Shown: in pieces, positions 15,326 through 23,869 of the stretch
How the letters are laid out: each line of letters starts with the position of its first letter
Numbering within the stretch: position 1 is the stretch's first letter
Origin: RGIG2560 sp964418385
Lineage (GTDB): Bacteria; Patescibacteriota; Microgenomatia; UBA1400; PJMF01
Reading direction: 5' to 3'
Assembly: GCA_964418385.1 (NCBI GenBank)
Contig: CAYQLH010000004.1
Span: 1-31,892 of the forward strand
DNA: 31,892 bases
The notes under the pieces: generated by a model
The model's input: the letters and a program-made list of their open reading frames with translations, nothing else
What the model was told of the DNA's origin: nothing
Database searches by the model: none
Made by a program: the position numbers and the translations under genes

Positions 15326-16234
15326 ATGTCAGATATCACGCTTTTTTCACCAGCTAAAATCAACCTCGCTCTTTGCGTTGGTCAGCGCCGTGATGATGGC
15401 TATCACCATGTAGAAACAATTATCCACCGTTTGCCTTTTGGTGATGACCTTAGTCTTGATTTTAAATCTGACGCTAAGACTGATACATTTGTTTGCAATG
15501 ATCCCACTGTACCTACAGATAAATCCAATCTCCTTTTTAAAGCAATCAACGTTTTACGCCAAGTATGCTCCGTTCCGCCAGTACAGATCAAACTGCACAA
15601 ACGTATTCCGCTGGGTGCTGGTCTCGCTGGTGGCAGCAGCAACGCGGGAGTGCTCCTCGCCGCACTGGTGGATAAATTTGCTCCTAACATGCAATCAGCA
15701 TCTTTGCGCTCGCTCGCTCTTCAAGTCGGCGCTGACGTTCCTTTTTTTACTCAAGACCAGCCTTGTTTACTCGAACACAATCACGGTGTGGCGACTCTCC
15801 GCTGCGAGGCTCTGGGGGGCGGCCCCCCCCCGACNNNNNNNNNNGAGGCTCTCCCCACCCTCCCCCCCTGCCAACTCGCACTCATTTGGCAAAATTTCTC
15901 CTGGGATACGCGCACACTTTATGACGCCCTTGACAATTTCACTTTACCTGTCAGTGATTGTCTCGCTCGCGTCGCCCACGCTTTGCGTGCTGGCAATCTG
16001 GAGGCTTTGGCTGGCAGCCTGGATAACGATTTCACCGCGCTCGCTTTTCAACGTCACCCGCCGCTGCATTCTTTGCGTGAGCGTCTCTTACGTCTTGGCG
16101 CTTTGGGCGTCAATCTCACTGGTAAAGGTCCTACTTTTTATGCACTCTTTCCGCCAAAAAGTGACGATTTAGAGACAAAAATTAAAAACCTAGGTTTTGC
16201 TTATCAAGTGTTAAAAATAGAAAGTGACAAATGA
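15326..16234 (+). CDS. ispE: 4-diphosphocytidyl-2-C-methyl-D-erythritol kinase (IspE), interrupted by a gap
   Basis: A GHMP kinase of 302 codons including the gap. SPAKINLALCVGQRRDDGYHHVETI at the N-terminus and the ATP loop PLGAGLAGGSSNAG (near residues 96-109) are characteristic; GADVPFF is the third family motif. It phosphorylates the 2-hydroxyl of CDP-methylerythritol. The 39 bases 15806-15844, including ten N, look spurious: the 8-mer GAGGCTCT stands on both sides, and deleting one unit plus the insert gives a frame-preserving protein of about 289 residues without the odd Gly/Pro run. It begins 6 bp after the ispF stop without a Shine-Dalgarno, and its TGA overlaps the ispG ATG. Confidence 0.88.
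   Translation: MSDITLFSPAKINLALCVGQRRDDGYHHVETIIHRLPFGDDLSLDFKSDAKTDTFVCNDPTVPTDKSNLLFKAINVLRQVCSVPPVQIKLHKRIPLGAGLAGGSSNAGVLLAALVDKFAPNMQSASLRSLALQVGADVPFFTQDQPCLLEHNHGVATLRCEALGGGPPPXXXXEALPTLPPCQLALIWQNFSWDTRTLYDALDNFTLPVSDCLARVAHALRAGNLEALAGSLDNDFTALAFQRHPPLHSLRERLLRLGALGVNLTGKGPTFYALFPPKSDDLETKIKNLGFAYQVLKIESDK
15835..15844. other. Assembly gap (10 N) inside ispE
   Basis: Ten N preceded by a G/C homopolymer-rich stretch (15814-15834) and flanked by the direct repeat GAGGCTCT (15806-15813 and 15845-15852). Confidence 0.95.
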
Positions 16235-17289
16235 TTCAACGTAAAAATACTCGTGCCGTTCAAGTTGGTTCAGTCCAAATTGGTGGCGGCGCTCCTATCA
16301 GCGTGCAAACCATGGTTAAAGTTGACTCACATGACGTTGACGCTTGTGTTCGTCAAATTCTTGAGTACGAGCAAGCCGGAGCCGACATTGTCCGCATCGG
16401 CTTTTTGGATCTGGCAAGCGTCCGTAATATCGCCGCTATCAAATCGCAAGTCCACGTCCCCTTGGTAGCTGATATTCATTTTGACTATGAATTCGCCTTG
16501 GAAGCGCTCAGGCAAGGTATTGATAAACTCCGCCTCAATCCCGGCAATATCGGCGGTCGCGCCCACACAGAAGCCGTGGTTGCCGAGGCCAAAAAGCGCC
16601 AAGTGCCGATTCGCATTGGCGTCAATGCTGGCAGTTTACAAAAGGACATTTTAGCCAAATATCACGGTCACCCCACGCCAGAAGCGATGGTGGAGTCGGC
16701 AGCGGCACACATCAAAATTCTGGAAGATCTTGATTATCGCGAAATCGTGGTGTCGCTCAAAATGAGCAATGTCGCTTCAGTGATCGCTGCCTACAGGCTT
16801 TTTAGTGACCGTTTTGACTATCCGGTGCACGTCGGTGTCACTGAAGCCGGTCCAGGTCGTTCCTCCACGGTTAAATCCAGTATTGGCATTGGCACGCTGT
16901 TGCTTGATGGCATTGGTGATACCATTCGCGTCTCTATTACGGGTAGCGGCAGTGAGGAAGTGCGTGTGGGTCGCGAGATCCTCAAACACCTCGGTTTAAA
17001 ATCCGAACCCATTTTGATTTCTTGCCCCACTTGTTCGCGCACCCAGTGGGATTTGCTGCCTACGGCAGAGCGGGTACAAGCCTATTTAGATCACGTCCAA
17101 AAACCACTCACAGTGGCAGTCATGGGTTGCGCGGTCAACGGTCCTGGTGAAGCTCGCGAAGCCGATCTTGGTATCGCTGGCGGTAAGGGTATGGGTATTA
17201 TTTTTGTTCGCGGACAAGTGGTGGCCACGGTGCCTCAAGAGCATCTTTACGATGAACTAGTCAGTTTAATTGACCATTGGGAAAGTTAA
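16231..17289 (+). CDS. ispG: (E)-4-hydroxy-3-methylbut-2-enyl-diphosphate synthase (IspG)
   Basis: 352 residues, normal for the bacterial two-domain form. The N-terminal TIM-barrel part shows VADIHFDYEFAL and KLRLNPGNIG. The C-terminal [4Fe-4S] domain holds C265 and C268 (CPTC), C300 (MGCAVNGPGE) and the ligand Glu E307. It reduces the cyclic diphosphate to HMBPP, the substrate of IspH encoded in the same operon. The start overlaps the ispE stop (ATGA), so the two are translationally coupled. It is the last gene of the cluster; copy 2 of the dispersed repeat follows 30 bp downstream. Confidence 0.95.
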   Translation: MIQRKNTRAVQVGSVQIGGGAPISVQTMVKVDSHDVDACVRQILEYEQAGADIVRIGFLDLASVRNIAAIKSQVHVPLVADIHFDYEFALEALRQGIDKLRLNPGNIGGRAHTEAVVAEAKKRQVPIRIGVNAGSLQKDILAKYHGHPTPEAMVESAAAHIKILEDLDYREIVVSLKMSNVASVIAAYRLFSDRFDYPVHVGVTEAGPGRSSTVKSSIGIGTLLLDGIGDTIRVSITGSGSEEVRVGREILKHLGLKSEPILISCPTCSRTQWDLLPTAERVQAYLDHVQKPLTVAVMGCAVNGPGEAREADLGIAGGKGMGIIFVRGQVVATVPQEHLYDELVSLIDHWES

Positions 17290-17318
17290 AACCACGCGCA
17301 AAAGTTCACCTCGTTTGA

Positions 17319-17376
17319 CGTTTGTTAAACAAATGTTTAACAAAAACCAGGCGTCAGCATGAACAAACAAAAACAA
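17319..17376 (-). repeat. Dispersed intergenic repeat, copy 2 (58 bp, inverted)
   Basis: The reverse complement has the same order of blocks as 9267-9323: an identical 17-bp T-rich arm, a variable 6-bp block, CGCCTGG, then the palindrome arms TTTGTTAAACA and TGTTTAACAAA, ending in ACG. It lies between the convergent ends of ispG and the small basic gene. It could serve as a bidirectional 3' hairpin, but the stem is AT-rich and lacks a T-run. Confidence 0.8.
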
Positions 17377-17403
17377 CATGTTATCAACTACGACGTTTGT
17401 AAC

Positions 17404-17805
17404 CTAAAACAAGCTTTCTTGTTTGCCGTTGAGCTTAGTTTTAGTTCTTTTGCGTTGGTTTTGTTTTACTGACAATTCGCGGTTTGGATTTTTGCCAGCT
17501 TTGATCCAGTTTTGGCGAATTTGTTTGATTTTCCAAGAAAAAAGTTTCGCTTTGGAACGTGCTTGTGCGTCAATAACAAAACTTAAAGCTTCGTCAATAA
17601 TTTCTTTACGGGTGCGTTTACAAAGACTCAAATAAAGTTCCTTATGACTTTTATCGTCCAGAATTTCACACAACTGCAAGGCGCGTTCTTGCTCAGGTGT
17701 AGAAACATATTTATTGACTTCCATCGCACTGACAGTTTCGCCAGAGGCATCTTTTTTAAGATAGCGACTCGTATCAATAGCTGTGCCCAGTCTTTCTAAA
17801 GCCAT
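17404..17805 (-). CDS. Hypothetical basic protein downstream of pth
   Basis: 133 residues, rich in Lys and Arg especially at the C-terminus (NQRKRTKTKLNGKQ), with predicted helices around residues 35-95 and no membrane segment. It overlaps the 3' end of pth by 10 bp and has a GAGAGG Shine-Dalgarno, so the two are co-translated. The basic tail suggests nucleic-acid or ribosome binding, in keeping with pth, but no family is recognised. Confidence 0.7.
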   Translation of the reverse strand: MALERLGTAIDTSRYLKKDASGETVSAMEVNKYVSTPEQERALQLCEILDDKSHKELYLSLCKRTRKEIIDEALSFVIDAQARSKAKLFSWKIKQIRQNWIKAGKNPNRELSVKQNQRKRTKTKLNGKQESLF

Positions 17806-18338
17806 GAGCGTACCTCTCTGGCCACTGCTGGGAAAATCCCGGATTGGAGCGTTTTTAATTCTTCTGGTGAGAATTGAGTCAAAACGTAATCAAGACCGCG
17901 GATGGTGCGCTCACGACCGCGAGCATCAGTGCCGATGCGCACCTGGTAAAAATCAGTGCTGTGTACGTGCTGCTGCACACTGGTGACCCCGTTGTGCGTC
18001 CGCGGTGGTCGCCGGACAAATTTATATTCACCAAAAACAATATCTAAGTCATCATAAATCAGTAAAAAATCATGGTTAATATCGATTTGATAGAAATTTG
18101 CCACCGCCGCCACCGCCAAACCGGAATCATTCATGTAAGTCGTGGGTTCCAAAAGTATAATTTCTTGACCATCAAGGCTGCCGCGACAAATTTTACCATA
18201 GAATTTTTTTTGCTCTTGAGGAGCAGTCAAACCCCAAGTGCCTGCTAAATACTCAATTGCCAGCCAACCCGTATTGTGCCGCGTGCGGGCATATTTTTCG
18301 TCCGGATTGCCCAAACCGGTGATCAGTTTGATATTCAT
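17796..18338 (-). CDS. pth: Peptidyl-tRNA hydrolase
   Basis: 180 residues from the ATG at 18338. The motif ITGLGNPDEKYARTRHNTGW contains the catalytic His (H21); LLIYDDLDIVFG and the later GxxSV-type region (HNGVTSVQQHV) are also family-typical. The enzyme releases tRNA from prematurely dropped peptidyl-tRNAs. An in-frame ATG 9 bp upstream exists, but the -10 (TAAGAT) ends 7 nt before 18338, which supports the shorter, family-like start. It shares its promoter region with the divergent surface operon. Confidence 0.95.
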   Translation of the reverse strand: MNIKLITGLGNPDEKYARTRHNTGWLAIEYLAGTWGLTAPQEQKKFYGKICRGSLDGQEIILLEPTTYMNDSGLAVAAVANFYQIDINHDFLLIYDDLDIVFGEYKFVRRPPRTHNGVTSVQQHVHSTDFYQVRIGTDARGRERTIRGLDYVLTQFSPEELKTLQSGIFPAVAREVRSWL

Positions 18339-18345
18339 ATCTGGC

Positions 18346-18396
18346 ATCTTATGTCAAAAATTAGTACTTGTCAAGCCTCAGTTTTTGGTATACAAT
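18346..18396. promoter_or_regulatory. Overlapping divergent promoters of pth and the surface-protein operon
   Basis: Minus strand: TTGACA (18374 to 18369), 17-bp spacer, TAAGAT (18351 to 18346), 7 nt, ATG 18338. Plus strand: TTGTCA (18368-18373), 17-bp spacer, TACAAT (18391-18396), 8 nt, ATG 18405. The two -35 hexamers share five bases, so only one polymerase can occupy the site at a time. Both messages would be nearly leaderless. Confidence 0.75.
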
Positions 18397-18404
18397 AGTG
18401 AGCG

Positions 18405-19607
18405 ATGAAAAAAATAGCCGCGTTTGTAATCACAAGCATTTGTTGTTTATTGAGCGTTAATTTGGCGTCAGCAAATAGTCGGCTGCAGTCTCGAGTCTTT
18501 AGCTCCAATCATGCCTATTCCACGGCGTCCCAAATTCAAAAATCTGACCTGACGATTGCTCTGAAACCTTCTACCGCGGTGCCTGACTCAAAAATTGAAG
18601 TCTTTCTTTATGCGGTGGCGCCCACAGCTACCGCCAGTGATGGTCTGGCTGATTTTAACGCTTTTGACGCTGCTTACATCAGTGTAGAGTGTCCCCGCTC
18701 TATCCCCGGTTCTTTTGAGTTTGGCGCTCCGCAAATTATTACCGCTACCAATCATTCCCAACTCTCTTACAATGGTGGTTTCTACCACAAAATCATCTGT
18801 CCATACACTGGCGACGGTCGGCTTGAAAACGCTGATTTTGGCTATACCAATGATAATTTCCTGAAAATAAAAAACGTGATCAACCCCAAAAATGACCCCA
18901 ATCTTCCCAATACGCAATTAATTCGCACACCCATTTGGGTGAGTTTCCACGCCACAGCGACCGCCGAAATGAATATTACTTCCGCGCGTAGCGTCAAAAT
19001 GCTGGCTACTATTGAACCCCAAATCAGTTTGTGGATCGAAGGTTTACCCAAAGGCGGGCGTTATTGTGATCAGGTGACTACGGGTTCATCCACTGGTAAA
19101 CTTGCCGATTTTGGCAAAATTGGCAACACCTATTTTAGTGACGTCGCGCAAAAACTTTCTGCCACTGCCAATATTGCTCATGGCTACGTGGTCACTGCAA
19201 TCCAAGATGACCAAATGCGCTACGTTGACGATACCAGGAAAGTAGTCTGCAGTGGTAATGGCTATGGTCGTGATGATTGCATTCCCAATCTCAAAATTGA
19301 CGGTTTGACATCGACCACCATGAGGCTTTGGGAAAATAAAGACGATATTTGGATTAACGACGAACCGCGACGCGGTCTTGGTTATACTATGGAAAATGTT
19401 ATTGGCAAAGATAATATCTTTGATTGGCATCATGGTTACACTTTCTTTGCCGACAAAGAAAATGATGAAGATCCAGTGCCGATTATGACCAGCAAAGAAG
19501 GTCGCTACGGCGTTAACTACATTTGCTATCGCGTCGTGCCAACAGATGAAAATATTGTCGGTAATTATGCTAATAATATAACGTATACGCTGACAGCGAA
19601 TTTTTGA
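18405..19607 (+). CDS. Secreted protein of unknown function, first gene of the surface operon
   Basis: 400 residues. A signal peptide (about 1-23, ending ASA) precedes an exported chain rich in Asn, Thr and Asp with the look of beta-strand surface domains. A few Cys occur in pairs (SVECPRS, KIICPYTG, RYCDQV, DDCIPN), compatible with disulfides. There is no membrane anchor at the C-terminus, so it is either released or held by partners. The next gene starts 2 bp after its TGA, so it is likely co-translated with the giant repeat protein, and the two may form one surface complex. I do not recognise a family. Confidence 0.8.
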   Translation: MKKIAAFVITSICCLLSVNLASANSRLQSRVFSSNHAYSTASQIQKSDLTIALKPSTAVPDSKIEVFLYAVAPTATASDGLADFNAFDAAYISVECPRSIPGSFEFGAPQIITATNHSQLSYNGGFYHKIICPYTGDGRLENADFGYTNDNFLKIKNVINPKNDPNLPNTQLIRTPIWVSFHATATAEMNITSARSVKMLATIEPQISLWIEGLPKGGRYCDQVTTGSSTGKLADFGKIGNTYFSDVAQKLSATANIAHGYVVTAIQDDQMRYVDDTRKVVCSGNGYGRDDCIPNLKIDGLTSTTMRLWENKDDIWINDEPRRGLGYTMENVIGKDNIFDWHHGYTFFADKENDEDPVPIMTSKEGRYGVNYICYRVVPTDENIVGNYANNITYTLTANF

Positions 19608-19609
19608 TT

Positions 19610-22600
19610 ATGTCAAAACTTAAATATTTAGCCACATTGATACTAACCGCCTTTTTAATGACTGTGCAGACAGTCAAAGCTGATATTCACTCCGAAAACT
19701 ACACTTTTCACGAGCAGTACGCCACCAGCAGTGCCACGCAACTGCACGCTTATGTGACTGATTTTATTGACCTTTACCCGCCAAGTGAATTTTCATTGAT
19801 TCAACCAAACAATTTTGAAATTACCAAAAATCCGCGCGTCACTTTTGTGTGGGAAGAATCACATGATGAAAAGCGAATCACTGATTACAATTTCCACCTC
19901 AATATGACCGAGAGCCTTGGTAGCAAAGAGTCATTTAGTTTTCATGCAACCGTCCCCAACTTAGGCACTGGTGAAACCAAAGAATATCGCTATTGGTACA
20001 GCGATGGCAAGTATCACCTTGAGCCTAAAACCGATTTACCAGAAGGCAAGTATAGTTGGCATGTCACCGTCACGGATAGCCAAAATACAACTTCAAGCGT
20101 TTCCTGGAATTTTACCTATTCAATAGCGGAATCATGCAAAAAGACCAGTCAGCTTGACAAGGTGAGCGTCACCAATCCTAGCGGTGATGCTATCGATACG
20201 CTCAAACCAGCCATCATTCTCAATTTCCCGCAAGGGAGTAGGCCAGTCCGCATGGACGTCATTATAGACGGTAGCGAAGTTTTTTCTGGCGTGAGTCTTG
20301 ATAGCCAAACACAGCTCAACTACAGTGTGGTCGCTAGCGAAACCTCAGTTGTTTTTCAACCATTCAAGGACTATTTGCCAAAGAAAACAGGTGACAATAG
20401 TTATCAAATCAAGCTCGTGATTTACGATGGCGATGGTTGTAAGCGCGAAATCGAAGTTGGCGCTTTTACCGTGGGACCGTTGGCTTGTTCGGCAGAAGCC
20501 TTGATGGCGCATCTGATCACTCCAGCAAAAGACTACACATCCGCTAGTGCGGCGGATACATTTGTGTGGGAAGTTTGTTCTCCAGCAACAGATATTAACT
20601 CGCAAACCTTCACGCTAAATGACCAAAAACTGTATACGCTCAATAGCACCAGTACTGATCACAAAGATTACACCTTGAGTGTCAGCAAAGTCAGCAAAAG
20701 CAATATCTGCAACGCAAACGGGACTCGATTTACCTTGAAGCTGAAAAATCCCACCAAAGTAATTGATTATAACAATCCAGCAGATAAGAGCAGTTGGAAT
20801 CGTTGGCAGATCACGCTGAAAGGTTGTCACAAAGAAACAACTACCAGTGACATTTTCCGCTTCCGCTACGTGCCAGGCAGCATGGGTACTTATTACTGGT
20901 GCAGCAATACTTCTCAGTGTACGTCAGGCAGTTTGGCTGAGTGTATCGCATCTGGCAGAAAGGCTTGCTATATCAATGATGAAGCTAAATGTCTGTCCAA
21001 TGCTGAATTGGATTGCTCTGACAATCCACCAGATGTGAGTTATTTTTGGTGCAGTAATAACAGTCAGTGCAACAAAGGTGCATTGAGTCAGTGTGGAGTT
21101 TCAGGTAAGAATTGCTATACGGAAAACTCTGGAGCCAATGGTTGTCTAGAGCATGCCCACTACGAGTGTAGTAATGAAGCTACATACTACTGGTGTACTA
21201 CCACTCAGACTTGTGCCAGTGGCAGCTTTACTGATTGTCAGAATTCAGGTCACAAATGCTATCGCCAAGATGGTGCTAGCTATACTTGTAGTGCCGCGGT
21301 GAGACAAGACTGCGCTTCGGGCGGACCAGCCAAACCCACCAATCCATTTGATAATATTCCTGAAGAGAAAATAGATGATGTGATCGAGATCATTGAGAAG
21401 CTTGATGATTTGGGGCTTGACCCAGAAGAGATTGCGGAATTGATAGAATTCATCACCGAAAACGATATTATGGTGGACGATGAAGTCGTTGATTTCATCG
21501 ACGAGTTGGAAGACTTAGGTCTTGATCCCGATCAAATCATAGAAATCATTGAATTTCTGGGTGAAAACGATGTGGTGATTGACGATGAAGTCGTTGATTT
21601 CATCGACGAGCTTGATAAACTTGGTTTAACTCCAGAGCAAATGGCGCAGATTATTGAGTTTATCTCTGAGCACGATATCAAAATCGATGATGAAACCATT
21701 GGTTTCGTGGAAGAACTTGACAAATTTGGCCTCACACCGGAGCAAATGGCAGAAATTATCAAGTTTATCGCGGAAAACGATATCACCATCGATCAAGAGA
21801 TTGTTGATTTTATTGATGAATTAGGCAAGCACGGTATCACACCGGAGCAAATGGCAGCAATTATCAAGTTTGTGGCAGAAAATAACATTGTAGTTGGTGA
21901 TGATACCGTTGATTTGATTACTAAGTTAGTGGAAGACGGATTGACTCCCAAGCAATTGTCTGACTTGGTGGATTATCTCAACGATCATCCATTCCAAAAC
22001 AACCCGCAGTACATTGAAAACTTGAAAAAAGAATTGGAGAAGATGGGTCTTGATCCACAAACCATTAATGATATTATCGATTATCTCAAACAACACGGCA
22101 GTGATGGCGTGGACGACGGCATTGCAGCCTTGATAGATTTCCTTGAGAAAATGGGACTCGATAGTGACCAGATCCAATTTGTCATCGAATATCTGCATGA
22201 TCATCCAGATTTGAAGCTCACTCCAGAGTTGGGAGAGCTGATCAAAATGTTGTCCGATATGGGCTTGGATGCAGAACAAATTAAGGAGCTTTTGGAATAC
22301 TTACTCAACCACCCTGAGCTCCAGTTGACTCCAGAACTGGCAGAGCTGATCAAGATGCTCGCCGAGATGGGCTTGGATACCAAGCAAATTCTGGAGCTTT
22401 TAGAGTACTTACGTAATCATCCCGATCTCATCCTCACGAAAGAGTTGGCAGAATTTATCCGTAAACTCGTTGAGCTCGGTCTCGACATGGAGCAAATTAA
22501 AGCGATTCTCGATTATATGAACAAGCACGGCGGCTTAGCGATCAGTGCTGAACTTTTGGCGCTCATCAAAAAGCTGAAGGAAATGGGCTTTACCAACGCG

Positions 22601-23869
22601 CAGATTATTGACTTCTTGAAGTTTTTAAATCAGAATCCTCTTATTGGCTTGCCTGCGGAATTGCTCGCTTTAATCGCTTTTCTAGCTAGTCTCGGCTTGA
22701 CCAATGACCAAATTATAGCGATCATCAGATGGCTGTCGTCTCATTCCATTACTGATATTAACGAGTTTATGGCCAGTTTGCGGGAATTCCTCAAAAGCTT
22801 AGGCTTGACCAATGACCAAATTTCCAAAATTCTCGCTTATTTATATGCGCTTTTTATGCGCGGTGTGCGTTCTGGTAGTATCTTTGGTGAAATTCCAGAA
22901 TTTATGCCCAACTTCCTTGATTGGTTGGCCGACTTGGGCGTTGACAACAAGATTATTGCCACTATGGAGGCGCTCTCTACGCAAGTCTTCCCCTTTATCT
23001 CGACGCTGTTACTGATGCCGTTTGGAGTAGTCACCATCTTCTTCCCGTTACCACGAGGACGAATCTTTGATTCCAAGACTGGCAAGGGTGTTGCCAATGC
23101 TCTAGTGATTGTGCAAAAAGACGGTCAATATGTCAATGGCACGATTACGAGCCGTACCGGATATTGTGAGGGCTTTAAATTGCCTCCTGGAAAATATCAA
23201 CTGGTAGTTTCTTCGCTGGAACATAAGTTTCCCAGTCAAGCTCAGAATTTACGCGACAAACATGCGACTAAGAAATCATACACCGGTAAGGATATTGAAG
23301 TGACTTCAGAATTTTCACCACGAGTCACCTGCCAAGTGCCAGTGGATCTGGATTCCAAAGCAGCATCAGAGTCAGACGCTGACGATCAAAATGCAAACAC
23401 CACCTGGCGAACCAAATTATGGTCAGCCTGCAATCGTGTTTTCAATCTGGCGAGCTCACTTTGGGGGTTGTCATTCTTGGTTGTGTTGGTGTTTACCATG
23501 ATTTATCCCATCTGGCTCAACATTTTTGTCTTGGGAATTCATTTGGTCGGTTTTGTCAGACGACTGACTTCTAGTATCCATCATGTCAATCTCACTGGTC
23601 GCTTGGTGGATAGCGATGGCGCACCGCTTTCCAACGTTGAACTGGCGATCACCCAGGTGGCATACAATCGTCATGCTGGCACCACGATTACCAACAAACA
23701 AGGCTATTTTGAATTCTATCTCAATCCGATCCGACAATACACGCTGACCACCAACAGCCGTGAATTTGTCGAACTCGAAGGTGTCAAGGATAACATCCTG
23801 ATTGATTACGGTCATGAGCGCAAAGTGGATCTTGAGTTAGTTACCAGGAACGCTGACCATGAAAGCTAA
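19610..23869 (+). CDS. Giant surface protein: Ig/FnIII-like N-terminus, three Cys modules, helical-repeat solenoid, membrane/regulatory-domain C-terminus
   Basis: 1419 residues from the ATG at 19610 (a TTG six bases earlier overlaps the preceding stop and is less likely). Domains in order: signal peptide (1-23); beta-rich domains with a FnIII-like ending (GKYSWHVTVTDSQ) (about 30-420); three Cys modules starting Y-[YF]-W-C (about 425-570); about 14 tandem helical repeats of 35-36 residues (about 583-1083); a membrane helix (about 1127-1148); a carboxypeptidase-regulatory-like domain (about 1150-1210); a membrane hairpin (about 1281-1320); and a second regulatory-like domain (about 1326-1392). 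The last four elements are shared with the next gene. Probably a cell-surface stalk or adhesin; function is inferred only from architecture. No Shine-Dalgarno is visible, and the start follows the previous stop by 2 bp. Confidence 0.85.
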   Translation: MSKLKYLATLILTAFLMTVQTVKADIHSENYTFHEQYATSSATQLHAYVTDFIDLYPPSEFSLIQPNNFEITKNPRVTFVWEESHDEKRITDYNFHLNMTESLGSKESFSFHATVPNLGTGETKEYRYWYSDGKYHLEPKTDLPEGKYSWHVTVTDSQNTTSSVSWNFTYSIAESCKKTSQLDKVSVTNPSGDAIDTLKPAIILNFPQGSRPVRMDVIIDGSEVFSGVSLDSQTQLNYSVVASETSVVFQPFKDYLPKKTGDNSYQIKLVIYDGDGCKREIEVGAFTVGPLACSAEALMAHLITPAKDYTSASAADTFVWEVCSPATDINSQTFTLNDQKLYTLNSTSTDHKDYTLSVSKVSKSNICNANGTRFTLKLKNPTKVIDYNNPADKSSWNRWQITLKGCHKETTTSDIFRFRYVPGSMGTYYWCSNTSQCTSGSLAECIASGRKACYINDEAKCLSNAELDCSDNPPDVSYFWCSNNSQCNKGALSQCGVSGKNCYTENSGANGCLEHAHYECSNEATYYWCTTTQTCASGSFTDCQNSGHKCYRQDGASYTCSAAVRQDCASGGPAKPTNPFDNIPEEKIDDVIEIIEKLDDLGLDPEEIAELIEFITENDIMVDDEVVDFIDELEDLGLDPDQIIEIIEFLGENDVVIDDEVVDFIDELDKLGLTPEQMAQIIEFISEHDIKIDDETIGFVEELDKFGLTPEQMAEIIKFIAENDITIDQEIVDFIDELGKHGITPEQMAAIIKFVAENNIVVGDDTVDLITKLVEDGLTPKQLSDLVDYLNDHPFQNNPQYIENLKKELEKMGLDPQTINDIIDYLKQHGSDGVDDGIAALIDFLEKMGLDSDQIQFVIEYLHDHPDLKLTPELGELIKMLSDMGLDAEQIKELLEYLLNHPELQLTPELAELIKMLAEMGLDTKQILELLEYLRNHPDLILTKELAEFIRKLVELGLDMEQIKAILDYMNKHGGLAISAELLALIKKLKEMGFTNAQIIDFLKFLNQNPLIGLPAELLALIAFLASLGLTNDQIIAIIRWLSSHSITDINEFMASLREFLKSLGLTNDQISKILAYLYALFMRGVRSGSIFGEIPEFMPNFLDWLADLGVDNKIIATMEALSTQVFPFISTLLLMPFGVVTIFFPLPRGRIFDSKTGKGVANALVIVQKDGQYVNGTITSRTGYCEGFKLPPGKYQLVVSSLEHKFPSQAQNLRDKHATKKSYTGKDIEVTSEFSPRVTCQVPVDLDSKAASESDADDQNANTTWRTKLWSACNRVFNLASSLWGLSFLVVLVFTMIYPIWLNIFVLGIHLVGFVRRLTSSIHHVNLTGRLVDSDGAPLSNVELAITQVAYNRHAGTTITNKQGYFEFYLNPIRQYTLTTNSREFVELEGVKDNILIDYGHERKVDLELVTRNADHES
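21360..22860 (+). repeat. Coding tandem repeats, 105-108 bp period, about 14 units
   Basis: Each unit encodes two helices around the signature [LMF]G[LFIV][DT]xxQI. The first half is strongly acidic (for example IDDEVVDFIDELDKLG). A 30-base stretch is identical at 21476-21505 and 21581-21610 (period 105), and another near-identical pair is spaced 108 bp apart (around 22234 and 22342). Such DNA-level identity indicates recent unit duplication. Confidence 0.9.

Noticed and set aside
17407..17424. Hairpin-like AAACAAG-CTTT-CTTGTTT as a terminator
   Set aside because: It lies inside the last codons of the minus-strand gene at 17404 and lacks a proper T-run; it is most likely a by-product of the coding sequence.
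21360..22860. Tandem repeats as a CRISPR array
   Set aside because: The repeats have a 105-108 bp period, are imperfect, contain no spacers and lie in a continuous reading frame; they encode a protein solenoid. No CRISPR array or cas gene is visible in the window.
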